Position numbers and translations under genes: made by a program. A stretch of 64,000 bases of DNA from Microcebus murinus (taxonomy: Eukaryota; Chordata; Mammalia; Primates; Cheirogaleidae): NCBI RefSeq assembly GCF_040939455.1, contig NC_134112.1, forward strand, positions 25,598,501 through 25,662,500. The letters are read 5' to 3'. The notes beneath the pieces were generated by a model. It saw only the letters and a program-made list of their open reading frames with translations. It was not told where the DNA came from and did not search any database. Shown piece after piece: positions 21,901 through 35,800 of this stretch (its first letter is position 1; each line of letters opens with the position of its first letter).

Positions 21901-24900
21901 AAATTCCTGCTTTTTTTTTTTCTTGCCACATTGTTCCCCATTAGAGTTCAAGCACTTTATTTTTTGGAAAAAATATTTGTCTCTAAAGATATAAAGAAAG
22001 GTGATTAGTGTTAGTATCCATTTTAAAAAAAAATAGCCAATTCTGAGTTTTATAGCAAAGATAGCATGAATAATTAAAATATTCAGGTAAGCCCCAAGTG
22101 GTGGTGATGAAGAATTCTCACTCAGCTCTTCTTTCTAAGTCAGCCCACTGCTGGGCTGGTCCCAGGACAGGATGTCCAATGGATGGATGAGTTTCCTTCC
22201 TGGCATCAACCCCTGCCCCCCGATGAAGCTGGTGCTGCCAAGAAACAGGGTGAGAGACAGAAGCAAACACCCTGGAAGATGGACCCTATCTGCAGAAGTG
22301 TCTCGTTAAATTAGAGAGGACACTGATTATAATATTTTTCTTCGGCATAACAAACCCCAACTTATGTTTAACTGAACTGGAGTTTTAACCGAAAAAACAG
22401 TCATTAGAGAAGCAACCAGAGTATCAAGAGCACAGCCAACGGGTAGATTTCAAGAGAAAGGTATGTTCCTAAATTTGGCCAAAATATTTATTCTCCAACT
22501 CCCATCTGCTGTGGCTGAAGGTGGCTCCCAGGGGCAATTGTTCCCTGGCACTCCAGGCTTGGGCTGAGGCCCCGCTGGTGGAGATGCTTGCTGTAGGATG
22601 CTCAACACGAGTGCCAAGGGGATATGAACAGGGCTCTGAAAACATCTGCTACGGCTGCTCTTTTTCTAGAAGAATGACCAGAACAGCCCCCAAGCCCACA
22701 TCTGTCCATGGACATACAGAATAGGAACATATTTTCACCTTAGCAGAGTGTAGCTGATACGCACTACCCAGTATCATGAGAGTATATAATACCAGCATAA
22801 ACATCCTAAAATATGTCAAGATATGGAGAGGCAGCTGTTTGCCTCTCTTTTGAAGGATTCGGGCAATGTTGGTTGACCTCTATTATAGAACTGGCGTATA
22901 TTAGCTGAAATAATACTTTAACAGTTTTTTAGTGCCCAACTATATGTTCTGTTATAAGGAATAGCAAATGTTTAATCATAAATATTTTAATGGCTTCAGG
23001 GATTCATGGTATTCAATGACCGTGTTAAATGATAATAATCACATCTGGTTTATTACTATAGTAATTCAGCAGCTTCTCTTCAGCAGTTATTTTTTATTAT
23101 ATGTGCTGTGCTACTGTCATGGTCATTTATAGCAGTAATATTTTAAAGTGGCTCATTTGTTTGTTTAAGGACAGTTTCACAATATATTTCTGTATTAATA
23201 CACATTTTGTACTATTATTTCCAAGCTGCCACTGGAAAATTGATCCCGGCCTGTTACGACTGGAGAGGCGGGAAGACACGCAAAATGTCCAAGCAGAGAT
23301 GGAGCGGAGGGCCAGATGGGACTGTCCCAGCGCTCTCTGGGGTTATGACAACTGCCACTGAGGCTTATTCATAAATGAGGAAGTGCATTGAGAAAAGAGT
23401 TAAGAACTTAATAAATGTAAAGAGGAGACCGCAGATTTGGGGAGGCATTTCAAGCAAAATACCATCCCAGTGGCAAAGGCATTTATTTGGGAAGAGCCCA
23501 AAGACACGTGGTTTGCAAGCCCGAGGTGGACAGCAAGCCCTGGCAGGCATCTCATCTTGGTTTCCATAGCAAAACGACAGTGAGGAGGCAAGAGTGAAAA
23601 CACGTGAAATCGCAAGAGTGACACAAGGGCAGATCAAGGTCACCCGCCGGGTGGCTTAGACAAGGACATCAATTTCAGATCTGCTCCAAGCAGGCACCGG
23701 GAGTGAACTGCCGAGGCGTGGGCAGCAAGGTCTCCTCCGTGGCCTTTCACTGCAATGTGCCAGAGCAGCAGGTGCCGCACCGGGTGTGTGTGACGCCTGC
23801 TGCACTTCTGCCCCTTGTGGCACATCCCAAGATGTGGCTTCTGGTGGGGTAAATAGGAGCCTGAAATCCTATCGTTCCTTGTGAACGATATATGATTTCA
23901 TCTATCGTGGGGAGGGGTTCTTAATAACCAGGGGAGTTAATTTTCTGTGACATTCTGCTGAACCAGGTTGTGGAAATTCAGAGGAGCCCGAAGAAAACTG
24001 CCAGATCCCTGCTCTGCTTCCTCTTGGCTGGATCCTGATTGGTTGGGTGACAGAGGGCAAATGGCTTTTACGGCTATGAATGATGTATGACCGTAAAATG
24101 GTCTGTAACCAGAAGTGCCAACTGACATGCCTGCTGATTTAACGGACACCCAGGGTTATGTTTGCAGAGACGCTTAAATAAACACGTGCTAGGTTTGAGG
24201 CCGTCTACTAAGCAATCATTTCTCTCACTCTTCCTTTCCATTTTATTTTACTTCATCATAAAAATGAGGATAGTAAAGCCATGATTCCCTTTTTTATAAT
24301 AATGAAGATTTACTCATTGCAGTGGCAGTTCCTCTTTCTTCCTTCCGTCCCAGGCTCTTTTCCCCTCTTTCTACCTGCAGGGGTAGCTGTGATGGACTCA
24401 GGGAAGCCGGGGCAGGGTTGGCAAGCACAGCCCCTTGAATGAGCTGCCCCTTGGGAATGGAAGAGATGTTGTCTAGTCGTTTTTGCACTTGGTGAATTAG
24501 GAAAATAAAGCCCTGAGGTCACGATTAGACCAACAGAATAGGAAGATTTCTGTCCAGCTACAAATCAGCAAAGGCATCAGAAACAAGAAAGATGACCTTC
24601 CCACCATGGTGTCTTGCGGGGAAATATCCCATGAGTTCCTTGGCTCTGTAACCTTGGGTTTTTCTGACCCATTTGCTACACCCATCGCAGGGACGATTAA
24701 TACAAAGTTAGAGTTGGGTCTGAATGCTTAATTTAGATGATTTTCATATGACAATTGATTGGTCGTTAGAGGAATATAAATTTTACTGAATATAAAAGTT
24801 TTCTCAAGAAATTGATCAAAAATCTATAAGACATCATAGAGTAATTCCTGGCTACGTCTGTGGAAAATATCACATAAGATCCATTTGACTTTATATTCCA

Positions 24901-25129
24901 AGCTGAGTCAAGAATGGCAAACTAATCCCCAATTTTTTTTTTCCACTGGATCTGAACTGGGTCTCATAATCTCTTTCACAGGGCTCCAGCAGATATATTG
25001 ATATGAGTTGGCACTCAGGATAAAGCCTGTTTGCTGTTTCTGTTTTATAATGCTCGGCTCTTTACTCTCTAAAAAAATTTATAAAACCTTTTGCTTTTTT
25101 CTATTACTAGAATGTTACTTTTTTAAAAA
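21901..25129. other. Long unique stretch, repeat-poor
   Basis: About 3.2 kb with no interspersed repeat I can name, apart from short T or A runs. 23225-23350 is GC-richer. A 21-bp near-perfect inverted repeat (TATCGTTC CTTGT GAACGATA) lies at 23870-23890. No coding exon can be supported on either strand; overlapping minus frames at 23365-23643 and 24294-24685 look accidental. Confidence 0.35.
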
Positions 25130-26133
<1,004 letters not shown>

Positions 26134-26140
26134 TTACTTC

Positions 26141-26206
26141 TTTTTTGAGAAGGTGTGTGTGGCTTTGTTGCCTAGGCTAGAGTGCAGTGGCGTTATCACA
26201 GCTCAG
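26141..26206 (-). mobile_element. Older Alu 3' fragment, antisense
   Basis: 'ggctttgttgcctaggctagagtgcagtggcg' type text with a short T head; only about 65 bases remain before the MER5 text resumes. It predates the Alu at 25789. Confidence 0.7.
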
Positions 26207-26340
26207 TTTTTACATTTACAGTTTTTACACAAGGGCTGTTAACAAAAGAAAATCAAACAAAAAAGAATCTTTGACGGAGATTATATGTCCCACAAGGCTC
26301 TCACTCTTTACAGAAAAGATTTGCTGACCCTTGATACAAG

Positions 26341-26625
26341 CATTTAAAGCTATACTTTTCCCTCTGAGTACAGGTTTCACTCTACCCATAGATTCACATG
26401 AATTGTTCTACATCTCTTGCTTCCTAGATACTTTATAATTGACCTATTGATTTTCTCTTTTATCAAAGGGTTGTTCAAGCATGTATTTTGTTATGTCAGC
26501 TTTTACCCACCTTTTGCTTATTTATGTCTAATTTTACAAGCATGTGATAAGAGAATGTGGCTGTTCTCTGTTCTTCAACTTGATATAGTTCCTTCCAATT
26601 CTTCCATCTGACTGGCCGTTCCTGT
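26341..26625 (-). repeat. L1 LINE relic, antisense (right part)
   Basis: Continues the L1 of 25130-25693: 'catttaaagctatacttttccctctgagtacagg' (26341-26374) corresponds to the antisense L1 text that follows directly in intact copies, so the MER5 and Alu sequences were inserted into it. Confidence 0.65.
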
Positions 26626-26664
26626 CTGGTCCTGTAGGCACTTGGGTTTACTACCTTTGCAATG

Positions 26665-26901
26665 TGTTTGTTTGTTTTTTGAGGCAGAGTCTCACTCTGT
26701 CTTCTGTACTGGGGTGCTGTAGTGTCAGCCGAGCTCATGGCAACCTCAAACTCCTGGGCTCAAACAATCTTCCTGCCTCAGCCTCCCAAGTAGCTGGGAC
26801 TACAGATGTGCTCCATCACGTCCAGCTAATCTTTTCTATTTTTAGTAGAGACAGGTCCTCACTCTTGCTCAGGCTGGTCTTGAACTCCTGACCTCAAGTG
26901 A
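26665..26901 (-). mobile_element. Alu SINE, antisense, 5'-truncated
   Basis: 'gaggcagagtctcactctg' to 'ctcctgacctcaagtgatg'. Both arms are present but the start of the left monomer is missing. It is older than the lemur-specific copies and lacks the AATTAATTGGCC linker. Confidence 0.8.
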
Positions 26902-27084
<183 letters not shown>

Positions 27085-27164
27085 TAGTATTTTTTAACCT
27101 TTCTAAATCCATCTTCCTCCTTTACCTGAACACTTTTGATAAGTTTAAATCCTCTTGCCCTTGT

Positions 27165-27573
27165 TTAACCACTTTGGTATGGCACTCACCGGCCGTGAAA
27201 CCTTGCCCACAGCCAGCACTTATAGTCCACACGATAGTTTGTGCTGTGCATTGACAACGAATCCATTTTGCTCTTGTGTGATGAGGAAAGCTTTAAAGCA
27301 CTGAAAGCTTGTTTTACTTTACAGGCAGCTTTACTTGCAATGTAAATCAGAATAGGTAACATATACATATATATTTTCATTACATTATTTTTAAGTGTTC
27401 ACAATCTTATTTAACAAATGAAAAATTAGAAAAGTCAATTCAAAAATTATAGACTAATGTCGACGCTCGGCTGTGCACCTTCATATCACGGCTGTCGGCT
27501 ACAGTCGACACTCGGCTGTGCGCGTTCATCTGTGGCTATCGACTATAGTCAACGCTCGTATCAAAGTGGTTAA
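27165..27573 (+). mobile_element. Non-autonomous piggyBac-type transposon with TTAA duplications
   Basis: A 401-bp element (27169-27569) begins CCACTTTGGTATGG and ends in the inverted form (TATCAAAGTGG), flanked on both sides by TTAA (27165-27168 and 27570-27573), the integration signature of piggyBac transposases. It has no open frame for a transposase, so it is a non-autonomous (MITE-like) copy mobilised in trans. The interior is AT-rich with a CpG-rich tandem repeat near the right end. The clean ends suggest a fairly recent insertion. As I recall, young piggyBac elements are reported in the mouse lemur; the orientation label is arbitrary. Confidence 0.82.
27459..27558 (+). repeat. Subterminal 45-bp tandem repeat inside the piggyBac-type element
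   Basis: Unit 1 (27459-27503) and unit 2 (27504-27547) both begin GTCGAC(G/A)CTCGGCTGTGC and share CTTCAT/GTTCAT further on. A third partial unit GTCAACGCTCG (27548-27558) abuts the terminal inverted repeat. The units are rich in CpG, against a CpG-poor background. Confidence 0.8.
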
Positions 27574-28412
27574 TAATAATTGGTATTTAACCTAAATTAA
27601 ATATTGGAAGTAAAATAAATCAAAGCAGTGGAACAAAATAATTCCTGTGTTTCAAAGTGTACACTTCCAAAATATTGACTCCACTCTAGGGTTAACTGTC
27701 ACCAATCCATACAAAATTGCTCTGATCAATACATAGCATTTCTGACCTCATAGAACTCCAAAGACCCCTTATTCAGTGTAGTATCTTCATTATAACCCAG
27801 ACAACAGAGCTGCTTGGTGGAATGTGAGTGATATATACAAATGTATTTGAACCTAGGCATCGGTAAACCTGCTAGCTCAGTAAAATAATGATGTCCAAGC
27901 ATTCAGGCCACAGTGGAAGAAGTAACACTTAGAATCTTGATATCATCATCACACACAGTGGAACAGGTAGAAGAAATGACTTAAGTACCCGGGAAACTTT
28001 CATTCTCCATGAACTATGCAGAACGTTTTTAAAGCCCAGTAATAAACACCATAGGCAGTTGCCCAGAAAGACCACCTGTTCACCCAGTCTGAAGGTGTCA
28101 TTTACCTTTGCAAATTTACCCCCTCCAGACTCTGACCTCAGCTCTACAGAAATGTCATTTCATCTATGGCTGCAAGTTGATTGCACCTGGGGACACTGTT
28201 TCATACTAGTAAGTCTCAGTGAGACTAGCATACTAAATCATATAACAACTTATGTATTTACTATGAGAAATGGAACTACTGTGTGGATGGAACAGTCACA
28301 TGTACATGGCCAGCACATTACAATAAAGACATATGTCCTATATTAACGCATTGCCCCTCTTCTTCCCTCTATGTATTTCTATGGTTATGTCAAAAGTACC
28401 ACTGAGTTCATC
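27574..28412. other. Unique sequence
   Basis: No repeat family or exon supported. The 95-codon plus frame at 28059-28346 lacks splice context. Confidence 0.4.
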
Positions 28413-29207
<795 letters not shown>

Positions 29208-30324
29208 GTCACTGAGATAATGTTGGGTTATAGAACTTCCAGGTTGATATCTTCATGTCTTTGTGTTTTCATACATGAGCATTCCATTCAAAGGCACATT
29301 CTTTTTACAGAGATGACAGAAGTATAGAAGAGCAAGTGAAACTCAAACGTATTTAAAGCCCCTACCCGCATCACAGCTACTAACCATCGTATTGACTGAG
29401 CAAGTCTCGTGGCCAAACCTAATGTCAATGGTGAGGGTATGTCTATTTTGCCTACTCTGCCAGGAATCACTGCCAATGACCAAAAACACTCAAGATTTTT
29501 AAAACTGTTATGAAATAAATTGAACCATGATTTTTTTAAAATAGGTCATTAAATATGAAATGTCCGATTTCAAATTGAAAGTTTAGTTTATTATATCATA
29601 AATCAGAAGCAGTATCATTCATCAAAGTATGTCCCTAAACTAATGCACAGTTTTGCCATCTTCACAGTAGTGGGTTTATGCCAGCAGCAAGGAACCCTGG
29701 AGAGCCAGTGGTGATGAAGTGACAAAAGACCTTTTCCATAGCTTGTTGAGAACTGAATATTTTTCCTTGCAAGAAGTGGTCCAAAGCCTGGAAGAAGTGG
29801 TAGTCAGTTGGTTTGACAGTGGGCAAGAGAAGGGAAGAGGTGTCTCAAAGAAAAAAGATAAAATATACTTTCTCCAAGTGATACACTCTATAAAACAAAA
29901 TAAACAAACAAAAACCATAAAATGCAATGCCAGTAATCACTTTCCAAGTACGAAGGGCCTCTCTTAGCCAGGTTCTATTAATAATATGTATGGCACCAAC
30001 TCAGAAATGTAATCTCTCTTATTCGTTTCAAGGTGTGTAAACTCTGGGAAGCTGTTTCTCTCTGTGGGAAGAAGGTGAGTGCAGAGGGTGGGGATGGATG
30101 CGCCACCAGCAGACTCTACCTTATCAGAACACCACTCCCACTCAGGGCTCCAACATGTCCTTGCCCTGGACACAAGTGACAGGTCATCCTCACATGAACC
30201 ACACAGGCCTATGCATCTGCTGCGACTTCACCCCTTTCCTTCCTGCTCAAGGATCATGGCCAGCATTTACAGAGCCATACTCCATGTGCACACACGTTAC
30301 GGGGGTATCTCCCTTCACACTTAA
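29208..30324. other. Mostly unique sequence
   Basis: 29260-29500 may be a decayed interspersed repeat ('gagcaagtctcgtggccaaacc' near 29397-29418), family unknown. No exon supported. Confidence 0.3.
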
Positions 30325-30450
30325 CAACTGAGAGTAGACACTACTATTATTATTATTCCAATTTTATCAATGAAGTACTTACGGTGTGGAGAAGGTAAGT
30401 GTTAGGGCTGGGTCTGGAATGCAGGCAGTTCCAATTCAATCCAGTCTGTT
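30325..30450 (-). repeat. MIR relic
   Basis: An ATT-rich run (30340-30357), 'ccaattttatcaatgaag' and 'tagggctgggtctggaatgcaggcag' follow antisense MIR in order; diverged. Confidence 0.45.
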
Positions 30451-30704
30451 AATAATTACTGCCTTTCAAAGAGACATGGGAATACAGGTAAGTGAGAGTG
30501 AGATGAATTCACTCTATGGAAAAAAAATATATATTATTTACAACATTAAGTTGTAACAACGACAACAACAATAAAAGCAACTTGTACTTGACCTTCCAAC
30601 CTATAGGACCATACTGTCACCATCTGTGTTTAAGAACCATTGCTGTACACCTCCTTTGTTGCCCAGTCTGGACCAGACTGGGAGGCCTGGGAAGCCATGT
30701 GCAT
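30451..30704. other. Unique sequence
   Basis: Nothing recognised. Confidence 0.4.
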
Positions 30705-30897
30705 GGCATAGAGGAAGGTTCTGGAGGCAGCCCGACCTCCTTCACTAACTGTAATCTTGACCAAGACACTTTCTCAGCTGGGCTTCCTATCTGTGAAGTA
30801 GGGATTAGAATGCTTTCCATACAAGATGTCACAAGAATTAAATTAAATAACAAACAAAAATGGCCCAGAACATAATGAGTGTTCTATAAATGTTTCT
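30705..30897 (+). repeat. MIR relic
   Basis: 'ttctggaggcagcccgacctcc', 'aatcttgaccaagacactttctc', 'tatctgtgaagtagggattag' and 'cataatgagtgttctataaatg' follow the full sense MIR order. Confidence 0.65.
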
Positions 30898-31460
30898 CTT
30901 CCCTCTCTAAGGCAACAGGGAAAAACACAGGATGGCTGCTATACATTATCAAAAGTAAACAAGCCAGTTGCTCTAATTTAGCTGCAATTGATGTGGGCAT
31001 CACAAGCCAAGAGTCCACGCCTAAGGAAGGCAAAACAAGTTTGCTTGCACCCCACAGATGCTTGAGTTTTGCTCTTAACCACAAATGGCAAATTAGTTCA
31101 ATTCCAAGGGAACCAAATCCTACTCACTTTCTAAATACATGTAATAGCCGAGCATAAGACATTAATCCCTTAGAAAGGGCACTAACTTCAGGGTCAGTTT
31201 GTTTAATTAAAAAAAAAAGGAAAAGAAATCCAAAGCCATTGCGTTCCAGAAGCCACTCTGCTGAAGCCAGCGGAAATTCCTGCATTGAAGCTACCCGCTC
31301 CCTGGCTCTTTCCCAGTTAAGGCAAAGTCTCTGATTGAGCTTTTAAGAAGTTGGAGGGATCAGTTGGTGGAGACAGATGGGAAGATTTTATCAACCAGAC
31401 AAGAGGCCCATGGGAGCATTTCTAATAAGAAAGAAGCCAGTTGAGCCACTATATATAATT
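30898..31460. other. Repeat-free sequence, candidate conserved noncoding DNA
   Basis: No repeats. It contains CTCTAATTTAGCTGCAATTG (30971-30990), GTTTAATTAAAA (31200-31211) and a TATATATAATTAAAGG stretch (31450-31465). Noncoding. Confidence 0.3.
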
Positions 31461-32026
31461 AAAGGTGACTGAAGTGCCTACAGTAGCCAGTCCTGGGGCC
31501 ACTTGCCATTTCCCCTACCGGCCCACACGGGTGCCCCCCCCTCCCCGACACACAGCCACTTTCCCATGTGGCATTGACTCCACACAGACCACACTGGCCA
31601 GAAGAGGTGGAAAAGCACAACTTTCTCCCAAGTGTGGAAGAGCAAAGACCGGCATGTCTTCCAGAACCTCCGCCACTGCTTTCCCAGCCTGGAAGCGGTT
31701 AAGAGCCAACCGGAGTGGAGATTCCTTGTTTGCTTACTCCCTAGATCCAAGGTCCCGCCCCTAAGGCAGCAGACACCAGCGCTCCCCCAAGAGAGCTGTC
31801 CAGGGAAAGCCACCCGCACTGTGTTCAGCTCCCCCAGCCCTCTGAGCTCACAGGAGTGGTCCCTGCAGCAGACACTGCAGGAGCATGAGCCCCACCGGCT
31901 CACACAGAGGCAGAGCTGCTGGGGACAGGAACAGGCTGAGGACTTCTGACAGGAGCTAGTGCTCAACAGCCCTGTGAAGCAGTGTTCAATAAATAGCCCC
32001 TGTTACACACCGGAGGAAGACGGTGA
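31461..32026. other. Unique GC-rich sequence
   Basis: GC-rich stretch with overlapping long frames on both strands (31478-31966 minus, 31632-31949 plus). Their cysteine- and proline-rich, low-information translations look accidental. Confidence 0.35.
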
Positions 32027-32291
32027 AAGCGAGCAATGGTGTATTGACTAAAAGCAGGGGCGTAGAGTCGGGCCTGCCTGGGCCCCTTGCCCTGCCACTC
32101 AAATGGCCGAGGGGCCCCAGGTCAGTTCACCTGGCCTCACTCAGCCTCGGTTTCATCATCTGTAGAATGGGGTTGACACTATGTCTATTACTGAGATTTT
32201 TCAAGGATTAAATGAGATAATGGATGAAAAGCACTTAGCATAGTGTGTAGCACCCAGTAAGCTCTCAAAAATGATAGCCATAACTATTAGT
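32027..32291 (+). repeat. MIR SINE, near full length
   Basis: In order: 'gtgtattgactaaaagcaggggc', 'cctcactcagcctcggtttcatcatctg', 'aggattaaatgagataatg' and 'gtgtagcacccagtaagctc'. One of the more complete MIR copies here. Confidence 0.75.
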
Positions 32292-32814
32292 AGGTTTGAG
32301 AAGTGAGGGGACAGACACACGTAAGGTTCCCAGACTCTTTTAAAAAAGTATTATGCAATGTTGTTATATCACTAAGAACACATAAAATGCATGTACCGTA
32401 AGTTACGAAACAAAGTAAAACGAAATAAAATGAAGTCTTCCATAGCCTTCTTTGAGTGACTTGCATAGAGCAGATAATAAGTATTTAGTAACTGAAAAGT
32501 AGGTGAATATTCATATTTAACTCTTCTTTTCTATTTTTTCTAATGCCTGCATCTCACAGGGGCTCCCCTTTCTTAATGTAGCAGTGGGCAGTGGGTTAAT
32601 TCTCCCCCAGAATGCTGAAATTAGTGGGGTGACACTCGGTCCCTCCCTCTTATCTATTCTTTCCTGCGCTAGTCATTGTTTGCACCCTGAGATCTGTTGT
32701 GGAGTGCTCTTTTGTTCTCAGGAGACTTCGCTGTTTGCATCTGTTCAGATTTTTAAGATTTGTGTCCTGTATCTCCTGCTCAGGTGGATTCAGTTTTCTG
32801 CCTGCCATTCAGTC
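32292..32814. other. Unique sequence
   Basis: Nothing recognised. A 110-codon plus frame at 32584-32916 runs into an L2 relic and is not credible as an exon. Confidence 0.4.
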
Positions 32815-33345
32815 ATGCCACCAGATTTTACCGATCACCAACTATGCGCCTGGCATTGGGGATCCAATGGCGCAGGGAAGGACAGCAGGGAACTCCAGCT
32901 GGGGGGACATAAATAGAACACCAAAGAGTAAAATCTCTCATCTGTCAGAGGGTGCTAAGTACTGAGGAAAACCCCAACGGGACAGTGGAAGAGGAAGTGC
33001 AGGGTGGCCACCAGCGTGACCTGGCCCGGGGCTGATAGGATGGCAACATTTGAGCAAAGACCTAAGGACAGTGAGAGAGTGGCCTGCAGTGCCCTTTGAG
33101 CACAGAAGCCAGGAAGTACTGGCATCTGAGGGAAGAGTGTCCCAACCAAAAGGACTCTAAGACGGCCAGTGCAGTTGGAGCAGAGCGAGCGAGGGGGAGA
33201 GAGGTGCCAAGAGCACACTGGTGGCCTGTAGCGGGATCCTGACTCATCCTGCCTTGGGTGGGAAGCCTTTGGATGGTCCTGAGCAAAAGCACGCCATGAT
33301 CCGACCACTTGAAAAGGCAATCTGGCTGAGAGGCAGGCAGGGCCC
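32815..33345 (-). repeat. L2 LINE 3' region, antisense
   Basis: 'caactatgcgcctggcattggggatcc' (32839-32865), 'atttgagcaaagacctaaggacagtgag', 'gttggagcagagcgagcgaggggg' and 'gggaagcctttggatggtcctgagc' is the antisense L2 text in order. The plus frame 33221-33679 begins inside this relic. Confidence 0.6.
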
Positions 33346-34364
33346 TGTGACGATGCCGGTGAATGGTACAGGGCTGGTGGCGAGAGGTCATGGGGTGCTG
33401 CGTGCTGTTTGGACGTATTTGGAAATGAAATTCCCCACAAAGACAACTGGACTCGATTCTGCACTGTTCCAGCTCATGGGTGCAACTGATTCCCAGGGAT
33501 TTACTTACGTATATCCCTGCATAGAATTTGGGGGAAGCCAGTTTGGGGAAAATACAAAAGCGTGCCTGGCTTCTCACTTACAAATTGAATTCAACCCCCT
33601 TTGTAGGTCGTATCTTCTAAAAGGAAAAACCACACAGATACTGGTCTCAGTTTCCACTCAAAAACTCCCCAAAGCATGAATATACTTTCTCTCTAGGCAA
33701 GTCCTCTTCACTTCTCTCTTCTTTCCTGAACCCCTGTCCCTGCAGAGATCTTTGTAGATTTCCTGGGGATGCCCTGAAGCTTTGGGGACGCACGAATCTT
33801 GAGTCCTTTGCCCCTCACCCTCCTGCCTCGGGACAGCCAGGAACCCAGGCGGCTGGGCCTGGGACACCGTCCAGGAGCAGGTTGTGGCGTCTGCAGCAAA
33901 GCGAGGGCAGATTGCTGGAGTTTGGTCAAGAGAACAGATGTGCATTATGGGCCGATCTGACCGCAGAGAAACATTTCGCCGTACCTTTTAGAGGTGCGCA
34001 ATCGCCTGGTTAAGCCAAGGCAATTTGACACACATTACCTTGTTCATAAACGGGGAGCGAGAGAGGGGGAGCGAGAGCCCTTCCTCCCCAAGGGTGTGCA
34101 AACAGTCGGGGAGGAAGCCAAGTGCCTCAGAAATGCCGCAGCAGCACAGCTTCGGGAAACAAATGTCTGTGGAAAGAGCCCAACAGCGTATTAATGGCCT
34201 GGACGTTACCACACCCAGGCCAGAAGCAAGAGGCTATTGATCGTCTGTTCACTCTTCATTTCAAGGCAGGAGTCACAGGGGACAAGCCTTCCACTGTGTT
34301 TGAAGGAGCCCTCCCTGGCAGACTCCTTCAGCAAATACCTGCTTTTCTGTCCTTCTCTTTTTAA
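33346..34364. other. Unique sequence
   Basis: No repeat family recognised. Overlapping frames on both strands (33658-33945 minus, 34122-34364 plus) lack convincing splice context. Confidence 0.35.
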
Positions 34365-34450
34365 AGTTGAGTTTTATTTTTAATTGACCGATAGTAATTG
34401 CACATATTTATTGGGTACAACGTGATGTTTTACTGCATGCAGACTCAATA
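34365..34450 (-). repeat. L1 3' UTR fragment, antisense
   Basis: 'gttttatttttaattgaccgatagtaattgcacatatttattgggtac' type text is the antisense L1 3' end. Confidence 0.65.
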
Positions 34451-34624
34451 GTGCCTGCTAGTTCTAGTAATTTCAAGGAATCCCAAGGAAGTGACAAGCA
34501 TCTTTACTCTTAAGACTCTTAAAATAGAGCTGGAGAGACCAGATGGCCATTGAGTGACATGCTCAAGGCAATAATAGAGCAGGAATCCTGAGAGAAAAGG
34601 CTTCGTAAATGAGGTCAGTCCTAC
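34451..34624. other. Unique or decayed sequence
   Basis: 'gagctggagagaccagatgg' type text may be a MIR/L2 remnant; unresolved. Confidence 0.25.
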
Positions 34625-34860
34625 ATCTCCTCACCCCACCTAGAATGTTCCCCTTCTCCTCCCACCAGGCTATCCTGCCTGCCTTCTGCCATCCCATCGT
34701 GTGCACCTAGCAATCTCCATCTTCTCCTCCAAGACTAAGCTCGGGTGACAATGAAACCTCCCTGAAATCCACCTCCCAAGCACACACACTGTCCCCTGCT
34801 CCCGGCTCCAGGCTCCCGGGGCACTTAGCACACAGATTCTTCGCCACACGTCTGCTTTCT
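34625..34860 (+). repeat. L2 LINE 3' region
   Basis: 'cacctagaatgttccccttctcctcc', 'ccaagactaagctcgggtgacaatg' and 'cctccctgaaatccacc' match the sense L2 3' region. Confidence 0.6.
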
Positions 34861-34871
34861 CCAACTACTCA

Positions 34872-34946
34872 CAATGCCATGGCACTCCAGCCCGGCAACA
34901 GACCGAGACTCTGTCTCAAAACAAAACAAAACAAAACAAAACAAAA
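34872..34946 (+). mobile_element. Alu 3' fragment with (CAAAA)n tail
   Basis: 'gccatggcactccagcccggcaacagaccgagactctgtctc' is only the last ~45 bases of an Alu right arm, followed by about five AAAAC units to 34946: a 5'-truncated insertion. Confidence 0.75.
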
Positions 34947-35059
34947 GAACTATTAGTTGCTATGTGAGACATTGAGCCAAGTGCTTCCCATGATATACAG
35001 AATGGGAAAAAAACCCTAAGATTACTCAGCGTGGTGTTATTACACATATATTGGTTTCA

Positions 35060-35800
35060 GTCCATGGTCCCTGGCTCACAACTCCCATAGCCCTTGTTAG
35101 AGACTTTCGTTATGATGCTGGGTGTGTCAGGGCTTAGGAACAGGCCCGGGGAAGCAGAATCTCCCTGGCGTTCTCCTGCCCTCCTTTCACTTGGCCCAAG
35201 CAGGACTCCAATCACCACCCCCTGCCTTTTTGATTGTGGGTCATAAGACATTATTGCAAAGAGGGTCCTGCCCCATACCCCACAGGCTAATCACATTTCA
35301 ACACAGCTGCCCATACAATCCCAAGAGGATGGGGTTCAGAGAGCTTCTGCATAGCTGGACATGTGGAAGTTCCTGGAAGGTGCCCTCCCGTCCCCGAGAG
35401 GCCATGGAACCTTGGCACCCCTTTCCCCATATTTCACCCTGAGCATCTCTTCATCTGAATCCTTTGTAATATCCTTTATAATAAACCAGTAAACATAAGT
35501 GTTTCCCTGAGTTCTGTGAGCTGCTCCAGGAAATTAATCAAATCCAAAGAGGGGGTCATGGTAACCCCGACCTAAAGCTGGTCACTTGGTCAGAAGTTTT
35601 GGAGGCCTGGACTCATGACTGGTGTTGGGTTGGGGAGCAGTTTTGGGAACTGAGCCCTCACCCTGTGGGATCTGGCACTATCTCCAGGTAGACAGTGTCA
35701 GACTTGAATTAGAGGACACCCGGCTGGTGTCCACTGTTTGGCGTGGGGAAAAATTCACATATCTGGTCAAAGAAGTCTTCTTTGCCAATGCCTACCATGG
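35060..35800. repeat. Ancient interspersed repeat, family not resolved
   Basis: I recognise dispersed eutherian repeat text ('ctcttcatctgaatcctttgtaatatcc' at 35448, 'gagttctgtgagctgctccagg', 'ctatctccaggtagacagtgtcag') but cannot assign the family with confidence. About 740 bases, diverged, no coding capacity. Confidence 0.45.

Noticed and set aside
23101..23361. Possible plus-strand exon ending in a peptide with ERREDTQNVQAEMERRARW
   Set aside because: The putative acceptor is AAG with a poor tract and the upstream half is AT-rich noise; insufficient support.
31478..31966. 162-codon minus-strand frame
   Set aside because: GC-rich stretch with long overlapping frames on the other strand; cysteine/tryptophan-rich translation with no familiar pattern.
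33062..33577. Overlapping minus frames of about 170 codons
   Set aside because: Largely the complement of an antisense L2 relic.
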